Made by a program: the position numbers and the translations under genes
Part shown: positions 1-6,053 of the stretch, piece by piece
Numbering within the stretch: the stretch's first letter is position 1
Layout: each line of letters opens with the position of its first letter
Source of the DNA: Paenibacillus turpanensis
Lineage (GTDB): Bacteria; Bacillota; Bacilli; Paenibacillales; YIM-B00363
Length of the DNA stretch: 64,000 bases
Assembly (NCBI RefSeq): GCF_011421635.1
Contig: NZ_WTLI01000001.1
Location: 33,212-97,211 of the forward strand
Direction of reading: 5' to 3'
Notes under the pieces: generated by a model
What the model saw: only the letters and a program-made list of their open reading frames with translations
Told to the model about the DNA's origin: nothing
Databases searched by the model: none

Positions 1-345
1 CAGCCGCTTATTTTGCTCCAGCCACAGCTGAATTTCTTGCCACCGTTCTGCGCTTTCCTCAGGCTTGTCCAGCTCCGGCGTAACGCCAATCACGCGGCTT
101 TGCAGCCCGGCCTCCTCCATTGCCTTCATAAACACCTTCCACAGCCTCGAGGTCTCTCGTTTTTTACGCCAAGAAGAGGTTACCACAATATACGCATTCG
201 TCACCTCGATCATTTCCTTCAAAGAAAGCAAGGGTAAGGGGTCGAGCCGGATCTGGTCAGGACGCGTGTCCGCGCCAGCCCCCTGGAACTGTAAATTCCG
301 GACTGTATTTATAACGCCGTCGATATCCAAAAATATAATTCTCAT
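1..345 (-). CDS. HAD-like hydrolase, partial (C-terminus off the left edge)
   Basis: Reading leftward from an ATG at 345, 115 codons are open to the window edge with no stop, so the gene is cut by the boundary. The protein starts MRIIFLDIDGVIN, the HAD-superfamily motif I (nucleophile Asp7, acid/base Asp9), and about 50 residues later has VTSSWRKK, which fits motif II (Ser/Thr) of the HAD domains found in small stand-alone phosphatases and RNA-repair-linked proteins. Substrate cannot be told. It is followed upstream by other minus-strand genes but is probably its own unit. Family assignment is good, function is inferred only at superfamily level. Confidence 0.7.
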   Translation of the reverse strand, partial: MRIIFLDIDGVINTVRNLQFQGAGADTRPDQIRLDPLPLLSLKEMIEVTNAYIVVTSSWRKKRETSRLWKVFMKAMEEAGLQSRVIGVTPELDKPEESAERWQEIQLWLEQNKRL

Positions 346-419
346 CAATATCCTTCCCTATCTGTACCAATATGTACAACGGGACGACCGTGCGGCCGCC
401 CCTAACAAAATCGTTCTAT

Positions 420-536
420 TTACAGTGCAAATGTTTGGCTGATGATCACAAGAAGGATGAACAGAACCAAAATCGCACCAGTGGACGTCCAAACTGCTCC
501 TACACCTGCTTCGTAACCTTTTGCTGCGTATGCCAT
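420..536 (-). CDS. YjcZ-like small sporulation/membrane protein, 38 aa
   Basis: A 38-codon reading frame starts at ATG 536 behind a strong GGGAGG about ten bases upstream. The product is a short Ala/Gly-rich head (MAYAAKGYEAGVGAVW) followed by one hydrophobic helix, ILVLFILLVIISQTF, to the end. This matches the layout of the YjcZ/YnzE-type micro-proteins of Bacillus and Paenibacillus, where a Gly-rich head precedes a VLFILLVIV helix; several are sporulation associated. Upstream, CATAGACTA on the minus strand fits the sigma-K -10 consensus CATANNNTA, but no convincing -35 is present. Real coding is supported by the ribosome-binding site and family pattern; the role is unknown. Confidence 0.7.
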   Translation of the reverse strand: MAYAAKGYEAGVGAVWTSTGAILVLFILLVIISQTFAL

Positions 537-564
537 GTTACTTCAACCTCCCGATATTGGTCTA

Positions 565-580
565 CGTGATGTTCATCACA
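565..580. promoter_or_regulatory. possible Fnr/Crp-type palindrome
   Basis: CGTGA-N6-TCACA (9 of 10 conserved positions of TGTGA-N6-TCACA), between the YjcZ-like gene and the glycosyltransferase stop. It is not at an activating distance from a visible -10, so it may act otherwise or be fortuitous. Confidence 0.3.
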
Positions 581-624
581 CTCATAGTCTATGGGCAGAG
601 GCGAAGAAACGGATGGGCGTCAGG

Positions 625-1449
625 CTACCTTTTCTGGATTTGGGCGGATGCCATACGTGACATGATCGGGCTTCCATCCCACACAACCTCGCTTGAAGCT
701 TTGCGAGACTGCACTTCAGGCTCCTCCAGCAGCACAAAAAAGTTTTTCGTCGGCAGGTCTCCGAGCTGATGCTTTGCGCATAACCGGTCCAAATAATAGC
801 GCATATCCCCGTGATTGCCGGACAAATTATCTCCCCCGCCGTCAAAAGCGAACGCATAGATGGCGCTGGCCACCGGAACCCTTTTAACCGTAAAACGCCC
901 CGATACCCGTAAAAAGAAATCCCAATCCCAATAATGATACATCTCCACATCAAAAGGACCGATCACATCATGAATCGATCGCCGGTAAAGACAGCCCGAT
1001 GACACAAAAGTGGAGAAACGCTTCATCGCTTCCAGATCATGCTCGTACGCAAACAACAGCCGATCCATCGGAATTCGCCGATTGTTCGCCCGCTGGAAGT
1101 GAACGATTTCCACATCGCTGTATACGAGATCAAAGCCCTCGATTTCGTGCAGCATACGCCGGATATGCCCGGGAAGCAGCAAATCATCATCATCGCAAAG
1201 CATAATATACTCCCCTGCGGCTTTCGCCAACCCCGCATTGCGTGCATGAACATGCTTCACATTTTGCTCCAGCGTCACGATTTCAATATTCAATTCCGGA
1301 TAATGCCCGCATACGGCTTCGACTGGGGTTCCTGCATCGTTGACAACGATAATCTGCATGGAATCTACCTGTTGGCGGGTCAAGCTCTCCAGCAGCTCGG
1401 CAAGCTCTAGCGGCCGGTTATAGGTTGGTATGATAACGGAAAGCAGCAT
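625..1449 (-). CDS. glycosyltransferase family 2
   Basis: 274-residue GT-A-fold sugar transferase. Visible marks are the N-terminal nucleotide-sugar-binding strand LLSVIIPTYNRP, the acidic metal-binding stretch LCDDDDLLLPG near residue 90 (DxD motif) and a HYWDWDFFLRVS segment near residue 175 that fits the acceptor-side ED/WD motif. No membrane helix is seen, so it should act at the cytosolic face. I chose the ATG at 1449 because AGAGG lies seven bases upstream; a GTG at 1467 would add six residues but overlaps that ribosome-binding site. No other polysaccharide gene is next to it, so donor and acceptor cannot be guessed. Confidence 0.85.
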   Translation of the reverse strand: MLLSVIIPTYNRPLELAELLESLTRQQVDSMQIIVVNDAGTPVEAVCGHYPELNIEIVTLEQNVKHVHARNAGLAKAAGEYIMLCDDDDLLLPGHIRRMLHEIEGFDLVYSDVEIVHFQRANNRRIPMDRLLFAYEHDLEAMKRFSTFVSSGCLYRRSIHDVIGPFDVEMYHYWDWDFFLRVSGRFTVKRVPVASAIYAFAFDGGGDNLSGNHGDMRYYLDRLCAKHQLGDLPTKNFFVLLEEPEVQSRKASSEVVWDGSPIMSRMASAQIQKR

Positions 1450-1571
1450 CGTCGTTCCTCTTCCCACTATGTTTTGAGCCTACTTTACCTTTTTTATGAA
1501 AATTCGTCAACGTAAGTTCACACTAGCAAAATAGGCATCGACACGCAATGTTCACAGCTCCCCCGGCTGTT

Positions 1572-1587
1572 CGTGACAGAAATCACA
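1572..1587. promoter_or_regulatory. Fnr-type box of the 61-aa membrane protein gene
   Basis: CGTGA-N6-TCACA centred at 1579.5. A TATAAA -10 lies at 1609-1614, which puts the expected transcription start at about 1621 and the box centre at -41.5, the classical class II activator position. Strength of the match plus exact spacing make regulation by an Fnr/Crp-family protein likely. Confidence 0.55.
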
Positions 1588-1655
1588 GGTGCGGAGGATC
1601 CAGCGTGATATAAATAAGATATAAGATCGAACACCACGGAAGGGAAGATGAAACT

Positions 1656-1841
1656 ATGAAACCATTCGCTCTTTTTAATATTGCTATGGTAATTACATTG
1701 ATGCTGGGGGCACTGACCGGCGATGTTGCAGGCAACCTTACAGGCTACTTTGGACTCATTCTGCTCGTCATGGCTCTTGGCTGGTTTGGTGCCAGCGTAG
1801 CGTTATGGGTGAGTGCGCTCCGCACACCGGCGAAGCAATAA
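1656..1841 (+). CDS. small two-helix membrane protein, 61 aa
   Basis: A 61-residue hydrophobic protein with two predicted membrane helices (about residues 6-25 and 30-53) and a short basic tail ending RTPAKQ. A GGAAGGGAAG ribosome-binding site precedes the ATG. I do not recognise the family. It is a single gene between convergent or divergent neighbours, and its promoter region carries an Fnr-type box at -41.5 (1572-1587), so it is probably induced when oxygen is low, together with the nitrate-reduction genes to its right. Function unknown. Confidence 0.6.
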   Translation: MKPFALFNIAMVITLMLGALTGDVAGNLTGYFGLILLVMALGWFGASVALWVSALRTPAKQ

Positions 1842-1917
1842 CGACCCGAGCCCCAAGTCTCCATATTAAACCGTACTAGCACATGGAAAGTGGAAGAGAA
1901 TACGGCCCAATATAAAA

Positions 1918-1957
1918 AGGCAGCGAGCGGCGGACACCGTTCAGCTGCCTATTGTTG
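1918..1957 (-). terminator. terminator of the mob/moe end of the anaerobic unit
   Basis: Inverted repeat AGGCAGC ... GCTGCCT with an extended inner stem; reading leftward it is followed by TTTTTA. It overlaps the 3' end of mobB and would end the long leftward transcript. Confidence 0.65.
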
Positions 1958-2458
1958 TTGTATGTAATGGAGCACACAAGCGGCGATCGCCTCCTGCTGC
2001 GACCGCATAAAAACTAAATATGGTTCATGCTCTAGCGATGGCAATAGCTCCTTCGTAACGGTCACGGCAGCTATAATATGGTTAAGTGCGCCAAGCAGCT
2101 CCAGATCCTCCTTGGAACGCAAAAGCACAAGCTTCGGATGACCCTCCTGCTTGAACCCTTCAACCAGCACGATATCCAAGCCGCGCATTTGGTTAAGCAG
2201 CTCGTCCAGCGTGCTGCCTCTTCTTTCGTAGTAAGCGGTTTGCCCGGGAGAGGTAATCGCCGAACGCTGGGCCCCGGCCTGCCGGTGACGCCACGAATCC
2301 GTATCCGGCACATCCGGCTCGAAATCATGGGCGTCATGCTTTATGGTGCCGACCTTCAGTCCGCCTGCAGCAAGACGCTCGATCAAAGCGCAGACGAGCG
2401 TCGTTTTCCCGGAGTTTTTATAACCGACCACTTGAATGACTACCGGCTTCTGCCCCAT
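1949..2458 (-). CDS. mobB: molybdopterin-guanine dinucleotide biosynthesis protein B
   Basis: 169-residue P-loop GTP-binding protein that assists MobA in attaching GMP to molybdopterin. The Walker A motif GYKNSGKTT lies at residues 12-20, followed by the family features KHDAHDFEPDVPDTDSWRH and VEGFKQEGHPK. Length fits MobB. It starts ten bases after the moeA stop, so the two are translated from one message. Bis-MGD is the cofactor form used by the Nas/DMSO-reductase-family enzyme encoded upstream in the same unit, which explains its presence here. mobA itself is not in the window. Confidence 0.9.
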   Translation of the reverse strand: MGQKPVVIQVVGYKNSGKTTLVCALIERLAAGGLKVGTIKHDAHDFEPDVPDTDSWRHRQAGAQRSAITSPGQTAYYERRGSTLDELLNQMRGLDIVLVEGFKQEGHPKLVLLRSKEDLELLGALNHIIAAVTVTKELLPSLEHEPYLVFMRSQQEAIAACVLHYIQQQ

Positions 2459-2468
2459 AGCAATCCCC

Positions 2469-3764
2469 CTACGTCTGAATTCGGATTGCCGATACCACAG
2501 TGCCCTTGGGCAGCCCGCTCCCGCCGGGAGGAATCATAATGAAGCAATCCGCTCCCTTACCCGGATACATGCGGCTGGATTGATCGGCTCCCATCGGCTC
2601 GACATAAACAGCCGTCTGCTCGATCCAGCTGCGGCCCCGGATATAACGGGGATAAGCGTTGACCTTAGGAAAATCAGCGGCGAGAATCGCGCTGAACGGG
2701 CTTGGCTCGGCTGCTGCGGAGCCGAGCATGGCTTGGAGCGCCGGGCGCACAAGCAGCTCGAAGCCGGCGAAGCAGGCACCGGGATTGCCGGACAGCGCAA
2801 ACAGCAGCTTGCCCCGGTGCACTCCCGCCGAGGTCGGGCTGCCCGGGCGCATCATCACTTTAGTAAAGAGCAGCGTTCCGCTCCATTCATGCAAGTAATC
2901 CGTCAAAATATCGTAGTCGCCGACGGATACGCCGCCGGTCGTGATGACCGCATCGCAGCTTTCCAGCAGCTGCTCGATGCTTTCACTAAGCGCGGCCGGT
3001 TCGTCCGACACCGCCGTACCGATGACCGGCTCGCCGCCGGCCGACCGCACCTGCGCGGCGATCATATATGCGTTGCTGTTGCGGATTTTACCCGGCGCAA
3101 GCGGCGCGTCAATCGGCAGCAGCTCCGTGCCGGTCGACAATATGCCGATGCGCGGCCGGCGGTACACCGCCACGGTGCTGCGCCCCGCCGAGGCCAGCAG
3201 CGCCGCTTCCGCCGCGCCGATCCGCGCACCCGCCGCAAGCAGCAGCTCGCCGGCCGGATGGTCCGAGCCGACGGCGCTGACGTTGGCGCCTGCGGGCACC
3301 GGCTTCTTCACGGCGACCACTGCCGCCGCGCGACCGCCCGCTTCCGCCGCAGCCTGCGCCTCATGACCGGCAAGCTCGGTCATCTCAATCATGACCACCG
3401 CGTCGGCGCCCTCCGGCACCATCGCGCCGGTCATAATTTTCGCCGCCGTACCCGGCGTGATCGCAAGCGCCGGCACCGTGCCGCAGGGCACGCTCTCGAT
3501 GACGCGCAGCAGCGCCGGCTCCTGCGGGGTCGCCCCCGCCAGATCCTCTGCGCGTACCGCGTACCCGTCCATGCCGGAACGGCGAAAGTGCGGAACCGGC
3601 TCCGCCGCAGCAACCCGCTCGGCGCAAACTCTGCCGAACGACTGCTCCAGCCGGACCTGTTCCGCATCCATGACCGCCGCATATTGCAAAATCAGGCGGC
3701 GCGCTTCCTCTACACTAACGGCTTTCCGCTGAAAACGCCGCCTCCATTTTTCATCTCCGCTCAT
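2469..3764 (-). CDS. moeA: molybdopterin molybdenumtransferase
   Basis: 431-residue MoeA, which inserts molybdate into adenylated molybdopterin. Visible motifs are the early SFGRVCAERVAAAEPVP, RSGMDGYAV with the conserved Asp, KIMTGAMVPEGADAVV, the SVGSDxxxxGE-like stretch, GILSTGTEL, and TTGGVSVGDYD. The start at 3764 (MSGDEKW) has GGAGGG ten bases upstream; the frame is open for another 84 codons but that part overlaps moaD and is not coding. Local composition is clearly GC-richer than in neighbouring genes. Lies between moaD and mobB in one unit. Confidence 0.93.
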   Translation of the reverse strand: MSGDEKWRRRFQRKAVSVEEARRLILQYAAVMDAEQVRLEQSFGRVCAERVAAAEPVPHFRRSGMDGYAVRAEDLAGATPQEPALLRVIESVPCGTVPALAITPGTAAKIMTGAMVPEGADAVVMIEMTELAGHEAQAAAEAGGRAAAVVAVKKPVPAGANVSAVGSDHPAGELLLAAGARIGAAEAALLASAGRSTVAVYRRPRIGILSTGTELLPIDAPLAPGKIRNSNAYMIAAQVRSAGGEPVIGTAVSDEPAALSESIEQLLESCDAVITTGGVSVGDYDILTDYLHEWSGTLLFTKVMMRPGSPTSAGVHRGKLLFALSGNPGACFAGFELLVRPALQAMLGSAAAEPSPFSAILAADFPKVNAYPRYIRGRSWIEQTAVYVEPMGADQSSRMYPGKGADCFIMIPPGGSGLPKGTVVSAIRIQT

Positions 3765-3792
3765 CTCCGGCCCGCCCTCCTTAGCACTCGCA

Positions 3793-4035
3793 TCAGCCGC
3801 CGCTAACCGGCGGAATAAAGGCAACCTCGTCGGCTGACGAAACGAGCGTATCATCGTCGGCGTACGCCTGATTGACCGCTGCGAAGCTGATCGCCAGCAC
3901 ATCGGCGGCCGAAGGATACTGCGCAGCAAACCACGTCTTAAGCTCCCGCACGGCAACTGCTTCCTCCGCTGGATAGTGCAGCTCGCGGCTGCCGGCGGCT
4001 TCGGCCAGACCGGCAAACAATAAGATTCGAATCAT
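3793..4035 (-). CDS. moaD: molybdopterin synthase sulfur carrier subunit
   Basis: 80-residue ubiquitin-fold protein ending PPVSGG; the C-terminal Gly-Gly is the site that is adenylated and thiocarboxylated to deliver sulfur to precursor Z together with MoaE. Start region MIRILLFAGLAEAAG is typical of MoaD. It lies 28 bases ahead of moeA and 57 bases after the unrecognised 94-aa gene, so it probably belongs to the same leftward transcript. moaE, moaA and moaC are not in the window and must lie elsewhere. Confidence 0.88.
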   Translation of the reverse strand: MIRILLFAGLAEAAGSRELHYPAEEAVAVRELKTWFAAQYPSAADVLAISFAAVNQAYADDDTLVSSADEVAFIPPVSGG

Positions 4036-4092
4036 AGCGGCCCGTCCCCCAATGAATAACAGCTTTGTCAGCTTTTATCACACGAATACGTA

Positions 4093-4377
4093 TCAATTAT
4101 TCGTTGTCCTTACCAATTTATAATATAAATTGGCTTCGGGGTCAAAGGCTTTTACCGAATTCTCCGAAATTTCCGTGCGAGCATCCATCGGGACTGCAAC
4201 AAAAGTAAACAAGTCAAAGTACCATTTGATATGAGTGTGCTCCTCGTTCGGGTGAACACGTGCAAGCGTCTTCGGCACAGCCGGAGCCTTCTCCTCCCCG
4301 TCGGGCCCCTCGATGGAAACCAGTACCTGACGGCCTACAAACGGCTGCAAGCTTTTCTTCCATTCAGCCTCGTTCAC
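4093..4377 (-). CDS. unrecognised soluble protein, 94 aa
   Basis: A 94-residue hydrophilic protein without membrane segments or cysteines; middle part reads HTHIKWYFDLFTFVAVPM. I do not recognise it. Its start overlaps the end of the 103-aa gene by 14 bases, and it lies between that gene and moaD, so it is almost certainly translated as part of the nitrate-reduction unit. Because it overlaps tightly with partners and precedes cofactor genes, a role in maturation or assembly of the Mo/Fe-S enzyme is possible but this is only inference from position. Confidence 0.6.
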   Translation of the reverse strand: MNEAEWKKSLQPFVGRQVLVSIEGPDGEEKAPAVPKTLARVHPNEEHTHIKWYFDLFTFVAVPMDARTEISENSVKAFDPEANLYYKLVRTTNN

Positions 4378-4675
4378 AGCACGAGCATCCTTTCTTGCCC
4401 TTCAGCACTTCCAAGCGGAAGCCGGACACCGTATCCAGCAGTTCGAGATCCGCATTTTGTTCAAAATAGTCCAAGAGCTGCTCCTCATCGTTCCATGCGC
4501 CCTTGCCGCGCACCTCTGCAAGCACAATGTCGAGCTCCTGCTCCCGCTTCGAAGTAATATATTGATAATGACCGGCAAACAACCGGCCAAGCTCTCCGCG
4601 CACCTGATTTTCCAACACGCCTTCCGATTCGGCCGGATGAACAAAGCACAGTTCTAATGTAAATTCCTGCTCCAC
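4364..4675 (-). CDS. unrecognised protein with C-terminal Cys cluster, 103 aa
   Basis: A 103-residue acidic protein starting at GTG 4675. It ends with KGKKGCSCCERG, three cysteines in four residues, suggesting metal or thiol chemistry; another cysteine lies at residue 10 (ELCFVHP). It abuts the 62-aa membrane protein gene (no gap) and overlaps the next gene by 14 bases, so translation is coupled. Not recognised; the size and position beside a molybdoenzyme recall dedicated chaperones such as NarJ/NapD, but no sequence resemblance is claimed. Confidence 0.6.
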   Translation of the reverse strand: MEQEFTLELCFVHPAESEGVLENQVRGELGRLFAGHYQYITSKREQELDIVLAEVRGKGAWNDEEQLLDYFEQNADLELLDTVSGFRLEVLKGKKGCSCCERG

Positions 4676-4864
4676 TTAGTCCACCTTCTTTTCTCTATAA
4701 TAAATCCATAATGCGAGAGGAAACACCGCCAAATTCAGCACCGCATACAGGATCGTCTGCTCATAACGCTCATAATAAAACTGGTGAACCGCCTTCTGTG
4801 TAAACACGATGTTTAGAAAAAGCACCCCGCACATCAACAGCACACCGCGCCAACTACGCTTCAT
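4676..4864 (-). CDS. small two-helix membrane protein, 62 aa
   Basis: 62 residues with two hydrophobic segments (about 7-22 and 37-55) and a basic tail REKKVD. Its start lies inside the 3' end of the Rieske gene (11-base overlap), so the two are translationally coupled. The Rieske protein and this membrane protein may associate at the cytoplasmic membrane. Family not recognised; small subunits of this kind often stabilise cytochrome or Rieske complexes, which is inference. Confidence 0.6.
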   Translation of the reverse strand: MKRSWRGVLLMCGVLFLNIVFTQKAVHQFYYERYEQTILYAVLNLAVFPLALWIYYREKKVD

Positions 4865-5381
4865 AACGCTTCACTCCCGTCGCATAGATGACTCCGCCGT
4901 CGATCTCAACCGTAATTTCCGGGAGCGGGCGGCGCGGCGGACCTGCTGTCGGCACACCGTTCTGCGGATTAAAAAATCCGTGGTGACAAGGGCAGACGAG
5001 TTCTTTCTTCGGTCCATCCCAGAACACCGGACAGCGTAAATGCGTACAGGCATTCTGGTACGCTTTATACTCGTTCTCGCCCAGCCGAATCAGGAGCGCG
5101 GTGTCATGCTCCGACGGATAAGCAAACTCCAGCGCTTCTCCTACCTTCAGCTTGGCCGTTTCGCCAATCTTCACACGCTCGTATTTCTTGCCGCCAAAGC
5201 CGGCAAGCTCCTTCGCCGCTAACGCTCCCCAAGGCAGCGTCGATACCCCGAACACTCCGGCTGCGCCGGCCACGGTTTTCATAAACGCGCGGCGATCCAG
5301 CTTCCGTTCGTTGTTCTTACGTATATTATGCGTATAATTATCTTCCTCAAACGGAATTTGATTGTTACGATTCGAATTCAT
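4854..5381 (-). CDS. Tat-exported Rieske [2Fe-2S] protein
   Basis: 175-residue Rieske protein. A twin-arginine signal (DRRAFMK, residues 29-35) followed by an Ala/Gly-rich hydrophobic stretch anchors or exports it, so the cluster domain faces outside. The cluster boxes are intact: C112-T-H114-L-x-x-C117 and C130-P-C132-H133-H134-G, with C117/C132 placed as the disulfide pair of bc1/b6f-type Rieske proteins. There is no cytochrome b or cytochrome c gene nearby; instead it follows the ferredoxin and the molybdoenzyme, so it is likely an electron donor or acceptor of that complex. Ribosome-binding site AAAGGAG precedes ATG 5381. Confidence 0.9.
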   Translation of the reverse strand: MNSNRNNQIPFEEDNYTHNIRKNNERKLDRRAFMKTVAGAAGVFGVSTLPWGALAAKELAGFGGKKYERVKIGETAKLKVGEALEFAYPSEHDTALLIRLGENEYKAYQNACTHLRCPVFWDGPKKELVCPCHHGFFNPQNGVPTAGPPRRPLPEITVEIDGGVIYATGVKRYEA

Positions 5382-5419
5382 GCTCGCTCACTCCTTTTCC
5401 GTAATGGCCGATTAAGCTC

Positions 5420-5441
5420 CCGGCTGCATGCAAGCAGCCGG
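5420..5441. other. intercistronic hairpin between ferredoxin and Rieske genes
   Basis: Perfect 8-bp stem CCGGCTGC/GCAGCCGG with a six-base loop in the 80-base gap, without a following T-run on either strand. More likely an mRNA processing or stabilising element than a terminator. Confidence 0.4.
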
Positions 5442-5461
5442 CTCGGCTTTAACCAGCTGCT

Positions 5462-6034
5462 CTAAAACAGCTTCACTGTCCCCTGCAAAATACCCGGAAG
5501 GCTGATATGAACATTCGTTTCATTTTCCAAGTAAGGCGTGCTGGCCACCCATTTCTCGTTTGCCAGGACATGGCGTTCCTTCTTACGAGCCAGCTCCTCC
5601 TTGGAAATCCACTGCAGCGTATTCGTCGGGCACACGCTCGCGCACATCGGCGGGATATCGTCCTTCGTACGATCAATACATAGGTCGCATTTGTACATCA
5701 GCTTCTTCTCATCGTCAAACTTCGGAATGCCGTATGGGCATGCAATCGTGCAATTTTGGCAGCCCAAGCATTTTTCCACCATCGCCGACAGCACGGCCCC
5801 GGTTTCATGAACTTGAATCGCCTGTACCGGACAGCTGCGCGCGCAGGCCGGATTGACACAGTGCAGGCACATAATCGGCATCGTCTGCCGGCTTACAAAT
5901 GGATCGACATCGACCACATAGTTTCGGTTCTCATTGTCATGTCCGCCGCACTGGGTGCAGGCCGCTAAACAGGATCGGCAGCCGATGCAGTTGTCCAGCT
6001 CGATATATAAAACGCTCTTCGCTGTATTTTCCAT
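5462..6034 (-). CDS. 4x[4Fe-4S] ferredoxin subunit (NrfC/DmsB-like)
   Basis: 190-residue electron-transfer subunit with sixteen cysteines in four ferredoxin-type groups: C-x2-C-x2-C-x3-C near residue 16, a second group from MCLHC to SCPV, a third KCLGCQNC-x3-CP, and a fourth YKCDLC to CPTN. This is the standard small subunit of DMSO-reductase-family complexes. No signal peptide is seen, so it works on the cytosolic side, as does the catalytic subunit just upstream (19-base gap). It probably relays electrons between the membrane anchor and the molybdoenzyme. Confidence 0.9.
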   Translation of the reverse strand: MENTAKSVLYIELDNCIGCRSCLAACTQCGGHDNENRNYVVDVDPFVSRQTMPIMCLHCVNPACARSCPVQAIQVHETGAVLSAMVEKCLGCQNCTIACPYGIPKFDDEKKLMYKCDLCIDRTKDDIPPMCASVCPTNTLQWISKEELARKKERHVLANEKWVASTPYLENETNVHISLPGILQGTVKLF

Positions 6035-6053
6035 GTTTCGCTTTCCCTCCCGG

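Noticed and set aside
2436..3806. Long rightward reading frame (456 codons) opposite moeA
   Set aside because: It mirrors the GC-rich moeA gene, has Arg/His-rich low-complexity translation, no ribosome-binding site and no family resemblance.
3765..4016. Upstream extension of the moeA frame
   Set aside because: Overlaps moaD, lacks family resemblance, and the ATG at 3764 has a good ribosome-binding site.
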